Made by a program: the position numbers and the translations under genes. From Lonicera japonica (taxonomy: Eukaryota > Streptophyta > Magnoliopsida > Dipsacales > Caprifoliaceae), in NCBI GenBank assembly GCA_021464415.1, contig CM038470.1, positions 6,274,394-6,338,393 on the forward strand: 64,000 bases of DNA, in the 5' to 3' direction. Shown here piece after piece: positions 33,824 through 45,433 of the stretch (position 1 is its first letter; each line of letters starts with the position of its first letter). The notes under the pieces were generated by a model that saw only the letters and a program-made list of their open reading frames with translations, did not search any database and was not told the origin of the DNA.

Positions 33824-35591
33824 TTAGTTCCAACGGCTATCACTTCCAAGGCGTTCCAGCACATATTTCTGGCCAGTGAGAAGTTCCACCAGTCCTTCAA
33901 AGCAACGAGAAAGCAAGTTAACGATCCAATAAAAAGGCAAAAGTAGAAAGGTGGTTTTGCTTAGTAATGGTAGAAAGGCTCAGTTGTAAAAGAATCATTA
34001 GTGAGACAAAAAAGAAGAAGAGGGTAGTACCATTTGTATAATCTCGACAATCGTGATGGCCAATTCTCAAATCGGTTTGCCAACTTTGATTGAACTTGTA
34101 TGTAGCCTCTACAGCATCAATTTCGCAAGAGCCAATAAACCAGCATTTAGTTTTTGGCAGTTTCGTTAATTTCCTTGTAAGAATAGCTCCTAAAATGGTG
34201 TGAAGTGGAATACGCGTTTAGAAAAGGGCAGAAAGAAGTCAAGATGAGGATTGGGACATTTTTCTTCAATTTCAAACTCAAAAGTCTCAACAAAATGCTG
34301 TTTTCTTATCTTCTTTTTCCCTTTTTAGGGTGCTTTTGGTAGGTTTACATGGAAAAATAATTGAAATTCCTTGGAATTGTTTTAGATGGAAAACAAAAAC
34401 TTAATGGGGAGGTAGTTTCTGAATTATATTGAAAATAAAAAATCTAGGCTAAAACCAAAGTTTGTAAAATTGAAATTTGTTCCACAGAAAAGTATCCAAT
34501 CAAACGGCACTAAAAATAGACAATATACAGTTTTTAGCATTTTTCGCAGAAAAGAATTGCAATTGAACGCACTATTACAAACATTGCTCCTCTTCCCCAT
34601 CTCGGTTTCCTGTCCTTTAATTTTTTCAGTTCAAACAACGTCAAGGGTCATAGACTCATCATAGGTATAGCTTTTACTCCTAGAACACTAACTAAGCTTT
34701 CTCTAATCATCCGCAGTGTGTTGATATTATGATTTATTATGTCAAAGAAATTGAGCATGTGAAGTATCTGTGATGTGTGGACTAAAGTTCGTATGCTTTG
34801 TTAAGCTCGAGCATTTAAAGAGTGAACGTCTTATTCTTGCAAGACTACAAAATTCAACCGGACTATTTACTACTGTTTGGAGACAGAGAAAATTGAAGAT
34901 AATAAGAAAGTAGAAATGTCGCAAATCTTACCTGGTACTTTATTTCCAGATAGAGCTGCAAGTGCTACATAAATATTCTCAGGATCTTGAGGCTGAAAAT
35001 CAAAAACTACAGCAGCCTGTACATGTAGAACCTCGATTGACTAAATTATATGGAATGATTGAACTTGAAAGCTTAAAACAAAAGGTAATCAAACAGAAGT
35101 CCACGCTCAACAGAAAATAGGAAAACCTAAACCTGTCCACTCCGGTACATATGTCCATTTATTTACAATACACAGGAGACGTAACCAAATGTAGAGTGTC
35201 TAAATTGAAGGAAGAATAGGTAAGCATAAAATAATCTATCTATGCAATACATTTGGATAGGGCCATATATGATATAATATGTGTGGAGATTTTTTATTAC
35301 CTGTTTCTGAGTCTGAGAGGGAAGAGGAGAGGAGGGTTTAATGATGACCATAAAATGCTGAAAATCCCAAAGATTGAGGGAGTACGCAGTGGACATAAGC
35401 AACTGAGCAGGTCCCCTTGTGGCTCTGAGTGATACTGCTGCAACATATACTTCATCATCTGCTCTCGTGGCCTTTGTGCCACTGCTGCGACATATAGAAG
35501 CCATACGTGAAGAAGGTATTTGTGGTTGTTGCACTGCTCTCACTCTACCGCTCCCTCCCATCCTATCCACATCCATTAAGGCTGTGTTCAT
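33824..35591 (-). CDS. Conserved plant protein of unknown function
   Basis: Four exons (35591-35301, 35016-34932, 34189-34031, 33894-33824) splice in frame with GT-AG introns into 201 aa. Exon 1 is MNTALMDVDRMGGSGR, then PQIPSSRMASICRSSGTK, then YSLNLWDFQHFMVIIKPSS. The middle has VFDFQPQDPENIYVALAALS and LTKLPKTKCWFIGSCEIDAV. The C-terminus is TDLRIGHHDCRDYTNGLVEL, then LLTGQKYVLERLGSD. The HHDCRDYxNxLxExLTG stretch recalls the His/Cys motifs of NlpC/P60- or LRAT-like folds, but that is a guess. The blocks look highly conserved, with no lesion, so I regard it as a functional gene. No clear transit peptide or membrane segment. Intron 2 carries a MITE. Confidence 0.82.
34328..34511. mobile_element. 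Short MITE in intron 2 of the 33824 gene
   Basis: AGGGTGCTTTTGGTAGG at the left, and at the right, reversed, TAGTGCCGTTTGATTGG. About 185 bp, related to the GTGTTTGATTG-ended family at 29202. No matching duplication. Confidence 0.5.
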
Positions 35592-37679
35592 GCGCAGGAT
35601 AAGGCGTGTTCGGCGGGAGCGGATATCTCGGCGGACTAAAACTTTTTATCCTACGGAAGGGCATTAACGAATCCCGTGAGTGTCGGAATTGTTTTATCTT
35701 TTTTAAACAGAATTAAATAATTTTATTTACTTTTTTAACTCAGTGTATTAAACACAACTTAAAGAATTGTGCCCAAGAAAATATGGACGCAAATTATTTA
35801 TTAATTAAATTATATATTTTTAAAGTTGCTTAATATATATTATTAGATGTTGCGCGTGGCACAATAAAATAAAATAAAAATATTGATATTTAATTATTAA
35901 TAATATACAAATAAAATTACTAACTAATTTAATTTAAAATAATTAATAATTACCGTACTACATTAAATGCAAAATCTAATGCCTATGTATTTATATAAAT
36001 TTATTAGAAAAAATCACATTAGAAAAATTGGATCAACAACTATCCTTAGTTTTGATGTTTCAACTATATAAATTTATTAGAAAAAAATGTTATGATGAGA
36101 AATTCTAAAATATATAGAGATATTTCAAATTTTAAAAGAGTGAGAGAGGGGAAGATTGGGGTGGGTAGTGTGTATTGACTATTGAGTGCTTATTTTTTTG
36201 AGCGAGTATTATTGTAATTGATTTGATGTTTGATGTTTCAACTAGAAAGAAACAACATGTATATAATGGTTAAAAATGACCGTATATCAATTAAATAGAA
36301 TGTGTGCTCTTAAATTTTAAACAAAGAAGGGTAGTTAACTTTTGTGTTATATAATATAAATATGTCAAAATCCACTTGGAAGTTCTTATACGAGTGAAAA
36401 TACCAATCGTTCTTGATGAATAGTAAATTCATTATTCCTTCTTTAAACAAGTATTTATGTGTTATTTACACCTAGGTGGTTTAAAGGAGATGCATGACAA
36501 GACTTAAGTTAGTCTTTAAACCTACCAATTATTCATTATTTACATATTTAACCATTTAGGTGGTTTGAAGAGGAGACACAAATTGTGCGAATATTTATCC
36601 TTTTAACTAACTAGACTTAAATTTAATGGGATAAATTAATAAATTTACTTATTAAGTGATTATGTGCACTCGTGGTAACATGAGAGTAGAGCGACGTGGT
36701 CATCCACGTGGTTGAATACTATGACATGGCAATAGGTTTGAAATGTCATAAGAGTTCTAGCAGACCAGACCTCAACTAATGCTTTTTATAGTTTTATCCA
36801 ATAAGAAGGACATCTCCTCCAGTGAACTGGTTCTCTCAAAATTGGACCACTGAGTTAATAGAGCCCTAAGTAAGTTCGTGAAGAGTAAGTGAAGAAGGCG
36901 TGGGTAATTGATGTAAGGATAATAGTGCTTGGTTAGACCACCTTACTTGCATTAAATGCAGATTAAAGGAAAAGGCAAAATTAGTTAATTGATATGCTTA
37001 ATTAATCATTATAATGATAAAGAGTATCTCAAAACTAATAACTCCGGCCCAATAGAGCTATCTTCTTTCACATTGTATGTATGAAGCATTTACTTTACGA
37101 CCAAATTTTTAGCATTGAACACAAGTGATAAAGTTAAAGAAAAAAGAATTACACTAGAGATATTTATACTTAGAATATATTTGCTTTTCCTAAACAGATC
37201 AACCGAGTTCATTAGAGCTTACTAACTAGTCCAGCATTATATAGATAGTTTTGTGATATACTTTATATATCAGTTATGGTTGTTAGAATAGCTTAGAATT
37301 ACAACCCACTTGTAATCAGAGTTTTGGCCTTTGCTATTACATTTATAATGGTTCTTTTAACCCATAGCTCGTTCATAGAAGTGAACTAGACCCTATCATA
37401 AAGGTTGAACATCCTTTGTAAGTCATTTATTCATTTTATATATTTCTCAGCCATTTTATATTATTGCTGACATATTACAACAACAAAATTTATTACATTT
37501 TTCTTAATATTAATCAAAGTGAAAATTCTGCAATCTTAAGGATTAACTTTTACATCTGAGTGTCTTTGGATATTTTTCCAAATCTATGAGATCTTTTATT
37601 TTGTCTCGAATAGCATATATTGAAGTGAATATGAGTAGACATGTGATGTTGGGCGGAGATCTAACTCGCAACTATGACA
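35592..37679. other. Intergenic, no gene recognised
   Basis: The first ~100 bp is the presumed promoter/leader of the 33824 gene. The rest is AT-rich. A less AT-rich stretch (about 36660-37450) might be an old solo LTR, but I find no paired ends or primer-binding site. Confidence 0.4.
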
Positions 37680-37687
37680 ATTTGTAC

Positions 37688-38254
37688 TAGGGCTGGGATT
37701 TTAGAACCGGGAACCGGAGAACCGGTCCGGACCGAACCGATAAAACCCGGTTCGGTTCGGTTCTTGAAAAATAGGAAGCTTTTGTTAACGGTTCGGTTCT
37801 TGGAGGTTGTTAACGGTTCGGTTAACGGTTCTTGATATAATTTTTTTCTAATAACCGTTAAGGAACCGTTATTAGATTTTCCTTCTAAATTGCTTAGGAA
37901 CCGAACCGTTAGAACCGTTAAGGAACCGTTAGAACCGTTAAGGAACCGTTAGAACCATTAAGGAACCCTTAGAACCGTTATTTCTTTCCAATAACTATTA
38001 ATATTTCGGTTTTTCCGGTTTTTTTCTTGTTAACGGTTAACCAATAAACCGGTTCTTTCCAATAACCATTAAGGAACCGGTTTTTATCTTGTTAACGGTT
38101 AACCGATAAACCGGGAGAACCGAACCGTTAGAACCGGTTCGGTTCTTAAACCGGTTCTTCACTTTTTATAGGTAGAACCGAACCGTTAACATAGAACCGG
38201 TTCGGTTAATGGTTCCTCAAAATTTTTTAAAGAACCGAACCGGTCCCAGGCCTA
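37688..38254. mobile_element. Non-autonomous hAT element, 8-bp TSD
   Basis: Ends TAGGGCTGGGA and, reversed, TAGGCCTGGGA, flanked by perfect copies of ATTTGTAC (37680-37687 and 38255-38262). The 567-bp interior is packed with AACCGTTAAGGAACCG and GGTTCGGTTC motifs in both orientations, and no protein is encoded. Confidence 0.9.
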
Positions 38255-38456
38255 ATTTGTACTTGCTCATTTTTTTATTAGCATTTTGGTGCGAATGAAT
38301 GCGTTTATGGATGAATTCTCTTTATCATATCCTTACGTTTAGGGTTGTGCCTTATCGGTAATTATCTTTAATATCCTCCTTTTTTCTAAGGTTATTCCTT
38401 ATTTTATAAGACCATTTAATGTGGTTAAGATGATGATAACCTTTAACAAACTCTTT

Positions 38457-39538
38457 TAATGGTGGAGCCAGGAATGTTAGTTTAGGCGGGGGGCTGAAGT
38501 GTATAAGATTAAAGATCATAAAATATACTAATAAAGAAAAAAATTCTCATTTCATTTATAGTCAACATTGGCCTGTACAATATCTTTCGTACAAAAATTA
38601 TATACAATAACTTATATCCAATCAAGTATGACATAGATATGTTACAAAAAATATATAATACATTAGCAACCTATAGCTAGTCAAGTATGACATAGATATG
38701 TGCAAAAAATACATAAATACATATAATTTATTGAAATAGTACCCTAGGATCCTTCAAAGAATCAAAATTATTCACTTTAGTGTCAACGTCGATATATTCG
38801 GCAAATTCTTTTTCAATGTGGAGAATCATGCAATCATCAAGAAATTCATCATTCATCTTATTATGAAGTTTTGTCTTGATAAGTTTAATAGTTGAAAATG
38901 CACGCTCTAACGTTGCAGTAGAAATATAAAGAGTCAATATCAAACGAATTAATCTATCAATAAGATGATATGTCTCATTTTTTCTTGTTTCAACTAATCC
39001 TCTACATAACTCGAAAAGGGTTGATATATTCTTAAAACTTGGATGAAAAGGGATATCAAGTTTGTAATGGTGGAACTGACTCCGCAAAGTATGTATATCA
39101 TGCTTAGAGAAATCTAGAGGCTAAAATGTATCTGCTAGATTACAAATATGATCAATGTTAAATGATTTATAAGCATCTCTAGAATCCAAATCCGTGCGAA
39201 GAATAAAAAGTTCCCTTGTCCCATCAATAAACTTATTATTCAAATCCACCAATTGGAAATCAAAAGTAGCATTGAACAAAAGAAAAGAAATATGTAGAAA
39301 GGTTATTGGTTTTTATTTTAAAAATAAAGGGATTGCATATTTGTAAATTTAAAGATATAATTGGGCTTTAATTTAAGTGGGGTTTTAAAAAATAGAAGGA
39401 GTACCATATAAATTTTAAAACAAAGGGGGATTTAATATAAATGCTTAAAATTTGAAAGCCACCAGTGGTTTGACAAATTAACTCTACTAATTTTTTTTTT
39501 TTTCAAAAGCTAGACTAGCCCCGCATTATTCGCCACTG
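38457..39538 (-). mobile_element. hAT element with transposase remnant, 8-bp TSD
   Basis: The left end TAATGGTGGAGCCAGG and the right end, reversed, CAGTGGCGAATAATGC resemble the CAGTGGCGGA ends of plant hAT elements. AACTCTTT flanks both (38449-38456 and 39539-39546). The 1.08-kb element holds the C-terminal part of a transposase on the minus strand and a short internal repeat (CAAGTATGACATAGATATGT twice, about 38622 and 38682). Confidence 0.8.
38728..39270 (-). pseudogene. hAT transposase C-terminal fragment
   Basis: The leftward frame runs FQLVDLNNKFIDGTRELF, ILRTDLDSRDAYKSFNID, then a TAG at 39121-39123, then PLDFSKHDIHTLRSQFHHYK and the dimerisation motif TATLERAFSTIKLIKTKLHN. The last part matches the hAT C-terminal dimerisation region of TTF-type/zinc-finger-MYM-like transposases. 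The catalytic N-terminal part is missing. Confidence 0.82.
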
Positions 39539-39733
39539 AACTCTTTGAATTTTTTTATCACCGCTGTAGTATTTTTAGGGGGCTATTATTGACACACTCC
39601 AATTCACTCTCTAACACTCAAAAGCTAGACTAGCCCCGCATTATCCGCCACTGAACTTTTTGAAATTTTTTATCACCGCTGTAGTGTTTTTAGGGAGCTA
39701 CTATTGACACACTCCAATTCACCCTCTAACACT
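39504..39733. repeat. 115-bp tandem duplication
   Basis: CAAAAGCTAGACTAGCCCCG starts at 39504 and again at 39619. Each unit holds the hAT right end (CGCCACTGAA) and the start of the next element (GACACACTCCAATTCAC). The units differ at several positions. Confidence 0.85.
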
Positions 39734-40508
39734 CCATTTCTCTCAAACACTCCACAAGTACATTTTATATCTTCTTAACATTCTTAACACTCCTTTTTTA
39801 ATCTTAAGATTAATTAATACTAATTTAAAAAATACTCCACTCCACTTTCTTTCTCTATACAATTCAAAAAAACAAATCACAACACTCACCCTACAAATCT
39901 CATTTTCAATCTTCTTCTTCTAATTCTTTCCCAATTTAGTCGTTTTCTCTCAAACTTTTTCGTTACTAGTTAAAAAGAAAGTTTTGTCATGTGTTATTGA
40001 TAAGAATATATTAGTTCTGGTTTTCAAGAAGAATATACAAGAGTTTTTGGTTTAGCCGATGCACGCACCACGTCAAAACAAATTCTGCCATGGATGAAGG
40101 TTTGCTCGGTTCCTAGAAACTGAGTGTTGTTCATCATACTCGGCCCAAAGGAATCGAGTAGAACACAAGTCACTCGGTCTTAAGAAACTGAGTGGAATTG
40201 AAAAAATGACCCAAAGCCTAACTCAGTTCCTTAGGACCGAGTAACTTGTATTTTACTCGGTTCCTTTAAGCCGAGTATGATGAACAACATTCGGTTCCTA
40301 GGAACCAAGTAAACATTCTTTGTGGTTTTTTTCTTTTTTGCATTTATTTGTATTCAATGATCTATAAATGAAAGAAAATGTAAAGGAACAACAAAAATAT
40401 AAACATCCTACTTCTTTTGGAGAAGGAAGATGATTTAAATGGTGGTGGTGGTGGCGGCGGCGGCAGCAATAGGAGTGGTGGAGAGGAGGAGGATGATGAT
40501 GAAGAAGA

Positions 40509-40539
<31 letters not shown>

Positions 40540-40714
40540 AGAAGAATAAAATAGATTTTAATTAATGGATATATAATTAATTTGAGTTTAAATGATGAGT
40601 TTAATGTTTTAATCATTAATTAAAAATAAAAAAGTGATGTGTGTCAATAAAATAATCAAATTTTTTTTTGAGAGAGTGTTATAAAGTGAATTTGTGTGTG
40701 TCAATAGCAACCTT
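39692..40714. mobile_element. Element with ~50-bp inverted ends
   Basis: CTATTGACACACTCCAATTC and AACACTCCATTTCTCTC near 39700-39745 are matched in reverse at 40655-40712 (CTATTGACACACACAAATTC, AACACTCTCTC). Inside are ACTCGGTTCCTAGAAACTGA-type repeats in both orientations (40110-40315) and a purine-rich low-complexity tract (40438-40550). Exact ends and duplication are uncertain; it may be Mutator-like. Confidence 0.55.
40438..40550. repeat. GGT/GGC/GAA/GGA low-complexity tract
   Basis: Consecutive imperfect trinucleotide runs, purine-rich on the plus strand. The Pro/Ser-rich open frame on the opposite strand is a product of the repeat. Confidence 0.85.
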
Positions 40715-41365
40715 CTATTTTTATGCTATTATTATTATTATTAATATTATCTTATTTTTAAAAAGGAAAAAAAGAAAAAGAAAAAGATTATAATTCCTAA
40801 CCTTATGGCAAATATTTCGCACTTAACTGAGCCACGACGATGGGAAACTGGAGTTCCCATGTTCTGTCCATCTAGGCTAAAAGCAATGGTAGAAAAAGCA
40901 ACGGGGGAAATTATCCTTCTCTTTCACACAAAACACTACATCTTCGGATCACCACATGACATTTTCTCGAAATTCTCTTTCCCCCCCTAACCACCCATCA
41001 ATCTCTCTCGTCCAATTCAGAGAGGGATTCTCAACAACCCACCCCACAAAAAGAGAGAGCTAGCTAGAAAACCAACCTCATTCCCTATTCTTGTCTTCCC
41101 CTTTTCGGTAGGCCTCACTTTAACTTGGTCTTCCACTATTTCTCTCGCAATTTTTTCTTCTATTTGGGAACACAAACCAATATTTCACTTTATGAGTCAT
41201 TTCAGCACCTCTGCTTTCACAAACCCATTTGTTGATTTGGTTTGATTTTGCTTGTTTTTCATCTTTTCTTCTGTGTGCGCTAATGCCATTTTGGTAGTGT
41301 GTGTGTGTGTTTTTTATTATTATTATTATTTGAAATTGGGAGGGTTATTGGTGTTGAATGAGTTG
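40715..41365. other. Promoter/leader region of the RhoGDI gene
   Basis: Contains CT-rich stretches (CAATCTCTCTCGTCC, about 41000) typical of plant leaders, a (GT)n run near 41298 and an (ATT)n run near 41315-41330. No separate gene. Confidence 0.45.
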
Positions 41366-44300
41366 ATGTCACTGGAGGTTGGAGCTGTTTCTAGTTCCAA
41401 GAAAATGGGTGAGAAGAGTGGTGATGAGAAAGAAGGGACTATCAGGAGAAGTGCAAGTGATAGTTCTTTGGCTTCTATGTCCGCCGCCGAGGAGGAGGAG
41501 GAAGAGTCTAAGATTCAGCTGGGTCCTCAGTGCTCCCTCAAAGAACAGCTTGAGAAGGACAAGGTTGGTTTGTCTCATTTCTCCTTAATTTTGGTAATTC
41601 CTTCATAAATAATAATAAATACATTACTCGCAATTCTTGCCAAAGACGCTATCTTACAACATGACAATTTTAATATTAAAAACCTTTCTCTTTTATTATA
41701 TAACACCAACAATGTTTACGGAAAATTACTTGTGCCTACTAAACCAAGTATCCATTTTACAAATGATGCGTGCCTATGCCACTATTCATAGTTATGGGTC
41801 TATGCCGTTATCTATTATTATTGAAAAATTTTAAATACCTATTTGTATCAATGAAATAGACTAATTTGATTCAAATACACGTATATATATATATGGAGAG
41901 ACGATGTTTGATTATGTGTAAACGATGCAGGAGGCATTGGTTTGTAAGGAAAAATATAAGACTGCGTGTTTGCTTGGTTACTGTTGTAAATGGAAAGACT
42001 TGTATTGGCAGTGGATTCTCATTGTTTCCGATACCAACCAAAAAGGCTGAAAACGTTTGCATGCAAAAATCTGTACATTGAAAACCATTACCACCTCTCT
42101 GAGTTTTCAAATGAACCAAACACGGCCATATATTCTTATTATAATGTGTTTGGAGGAGAAAGAGCATAGTTGAGAACTGAGACAGTATGGGACCCTTTTA
42201 TGACAAGAGGGAAAGTTCTAGTAAGGTAAGTTGAGAGAGAGTGTAGATGTGGATCCCACTATTCAACAAATGTTTAGATTCTAATCTTAGCAATTTTCAG
42301 GAATTAAATTTGTGTTGGGATAGTATATATGTTTGTAATATAGTAATGCTTTTGTAATTTTTAGGTTTTTACTTTTGGGTTAAATTTTCTGCTGAGATTT
42401 CAGGATGATGAGAGCCTAAGGAGGTGGAAGGAACAGCTTCTTGGGAGTGTGGATATTAATAATGTTGGAGGTATTATGTTTTTCCTTTCTTTCCATTAAT
42501 GAAATATATGGTCATTATGCTGTACTTGAGTTTTTAAGAATCATACTTGCAAAACTGCACTTTGGTGGAATGAATATAAGTACTTTACTTATACAAAAAA
42601 AATTTAAATTGGTGAAGTGGTATAATGTAATAGCTAATCTTGCTCGGTTGCCCCCCAAAGTCATTTATTTCTTCCTGAATCCCCTACTCTGTTAGCTTTT
42701 AGTGAAAATTTTGAATTAATAAAGCATAAGACTTTGTGAGTTAGATGATGTAAATATATCCAAACTTTTCTTATGAAAATGAAATTGCATCTGAAAATAA
42801 ATAACACCAAAAGAACCCAATGCAAGTTGTTGTTTGTTAGAAACCAATGCCAAAAGCTTAAGCGGTTTGGAAGAGGAACGGCAATGGATATCATGTAAAC
42901 ACCCTTTGTCATGTGTGACCCCATACTCCCACACGGAGAGCATACGGAAACATAGTCAAACGGAGAACAAATAGAAACTTGGTTAACATATAAGGGATGG
43001 AGGCAACTAAGTTTTGAACTTTGGACCTCCCAGACAATCAGGCTCCGATACTATGTTAGAAAGCATTTCTCCAAAAGTGTAAACGGTTGGGAAGAAGCAC
43101 CACAACGTATATCATGCTGACATTATTCATTGGACCAAATGTACCACGTAAAAACAATATGTGATTTTGGCTAAGAGTGACTTTTTCTCCAAAATGGCAC
43201 AACCCTATTCAAGTTGTTGCGCCTTAAGTTGGGCAAGAGTATGTGTCTCCCTGTATTGGGAGTTCCCAATGTGAGGGGGAAGCCCCAAGCATGGCCCGCC
43301 TATGTACTGGGTGGTCGCTGCACAAGACCCTTACTACAACAAGGGTTTCTGTAACTTATGCAAGAGGACCCGATATTTTATACAATGCATTAAAATAAGG
43401 GCTGGAAATGTGTGCTGTATATGGGAAAAGGACCATTGATTTCAATTTTTGTATTGGGTCCTATATATCTTAGGACCCGCCCTACCCCCAAGTAAATCTA
43501 TATCTGCAAGCCATACATACTCGTATCCCTTTCGGTTCAAGGTACTATTTCCAAAGCTAAATTTCCACTCACCCGGTTCTCATGCAATGAAAACAGACTC
43601 AACTAAGCCTTCTTGTCATGTGTATTTTGTCTCTTTTTTTTGATTGCTTCGTTTACTGCAGAAATGCTAGAACCGGAAGTAAAGATCCTCAGCCTTTCCA
43701 TCCTCTCTCCCGGTAGACCCGACTTTGTTCTTCCTATTCCTCAAGATGGAAAACCGGAAGGCCTGTGGTTTACTTTGAAAGAAGGTAGTCGTTACAGCTT
43801 GAGATTCTCTTTTCAAGTCAGCAATAACATTGTTGTCGGCTTTAAGTACACCAACACTGTCTGGAAAACTGGTGTCAAAGGTAAGCCGACCTTTAGCTTA
43901 TCTCTTGCCAATATGTAAGGCCCCATTTGGTTATCCTGTAATTGATGAATTAATCTTATTATCAAATTAGAATAAGATAACTTGTCAATTAACAGTTGAT
44001 TCGACCAAACAGGCCCTTAATAATTTGAAACACTAAAATGCTTGGCCTCAGAGTCATTCTTTATTTACAGTGGACAGTACAAAGGAGATGCTTGGAACAT
44101 TTAGTCCTCAGCTAGAGCCTTACACATATGAGATGCCCGAAGAGACCACCCCTTCTGGCTTTTTGGCCAGAGGTTCTTATTCTGCAAGATCCAAGGCAAG
44201 TTTAGTCGGATCATAAGTTTTACCCTGTATATAAATTTTGCTTGCTTAAATAATCTTAAAAGTTGTTTGGTTCAAAATTCAAATTTAATCACGTAAGTTG

Positions 44301-44723
44301 TGACGAGGTATAATGTGGAATTTGCATTATACTCAAAGAGCTATGTTTTCCCCTTTCAAATTTATTTTGATTCCTTATGGTGGGTACTTTGCATTACCAT
44401 TAAAAATATACACGAGATCTGAGTTTGATATGTTCATTCCTAATATTCGATTATCATTCTTGAATTTGCAATTATTCCAAAAGCAAAAACGGCTTCTGCC
44501 AAAGCAATGTACTACCTCTAAAGCATAGCGTACAATTATGCAATGCATCATTGATTCACTGCCTTGGCAATAGCTGTTCCCATCTTCTAAAGTGTGATTT
44601 CTGATGAAATTTTGCACCAACATGAAATTTCATTTTGGTTTTCAGTTTGTGGACGATGATAAAAAGTGCTACTTGGAGATCAACTACACGTTCGACATTA
44701 AGAAGGATTGGGCAAACCCTTGA
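41366..44723 (+). CDS. RHOGDI: Rho GDP-dissociation inhibitor
   Basis: Five exons (41366-41563, 42404-42470, 43662-43880, 44071-44195, 44646-44723) encode 228 aa, the usual plant length. The N-terminal ~65 residues are Ser/Glu-rich and flexible (SDSSLASMSAAEEEEEES), followed by a helix (CSKEQ-type LKEQLEKDKDDESLRRWKEQ). The C-terminal beta-sandwich has ILSPGRPDFVLPIP, NNIVVGFKYTNTVWKTGVKV, EMLGTFSPQLEPYTYEMPEE, PSGFLARGSYSARSKFVDDD and NYTFDIKKDW. RhoGDI extracts prenylated ROP GTPases from membranes and keeps them GDP-bound in the cytosol, helping to focus tip growth. Intron 4 appears to start with GC (AAG|GCAAGT) and ends TTTTCAG. Introns 1, 2 and 3 hold MITE remnants. The ATG at 41366 is chosen because it is the first in frame next to MSLEVGAVSSSKKM; an ATG 13 codons later is a possible alternative. 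Confidence 0.95.
41960..42125. mobile_element. MITE in RhoGDI intron 1
   Basis: GACTGCGTGTTTGCTTGGTT and, reversed, GGCCGTGTTTGGTTCATTTG act as imperfect inverted ends of a ~165-bp insertion, in PIF/Harbinger style. Confidence 0.45.
43918..44015. mobile_element. Short MITE in RhoGDI intron 3
   Basis: GGCCCCATTTGGTTA and, reversed, GGGCCTGTTTGGTCG end a ~100-bp element; TAA lies at the left and TTA at the right. Confidence 0.5.
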
Positions 44724-45399
44724 ATAGAGAAAGAACCCCGTTTTCAGTAGCGTATCTTAGAAGAAATATTTCCCTTGTTTCAATTATGTTGTTCTTGTTC
44801 AAGAATCAAAATCCACATATGTTTCTATTACGTAGATTTATTTTTCACTTTTAGCAGTATATTTAACCAATTCAAATTTCCCATAAATATTGAGAGACTC
44901 ATTTCCTGGGTCTACCCCCTCAATAAAAAGAGAGCTTATTGAAATCTTTCCTTTTTTGTTTTTCCATAATGTATCTCTTCTAGTTCACTCTCTTGGCCTT
45001 TAGAGTTATAGCATTGTTATCAAGAAAACAATGAATGGAATGAGTTTGTTTGGTTTAAGTTATTGTTTCATTATTTGACCGAATATTCTGGCACTCCAAC
45101 ATCACTTATGGTTTTGTGGCACTTTTGAGCACGTTGATGACATTGTGAAGCATAAAAATGTGAAAGTAGAGTGAGCCAGTGGCGAAGTTGGCTAGGTTTG
45201 TGATGGAGTATTCAACTATTTTTATGAACATTTTATTTACATTTATGATTGATTTTAGAGTGTTAGAAGATTTGTTTGGATTGACGATAGCCATACCCTA
45301 TGATAATAAGTTTTACTCTAGATGGTGATCAGCTACACGCTAACACTAGGAGAAGGTCATCCCACATTGTTTGGAATTTGGATGTTGGAACGTGGTGTG

Positions 45400-45433
<34 letters not shown>

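Noticed and set aside
36660..37600. Possible solo LTR
   Set aside because: No TG...CA ends with a 5-bp duplication, primer-binding site or polypurine tract could be seen.
40362..40616. Pro/Ser-rich open frame on the minus strand
   Set aside because: It is the reverse of a GGT/GAA/GGA low-complexity tract inside a transposon-like element.
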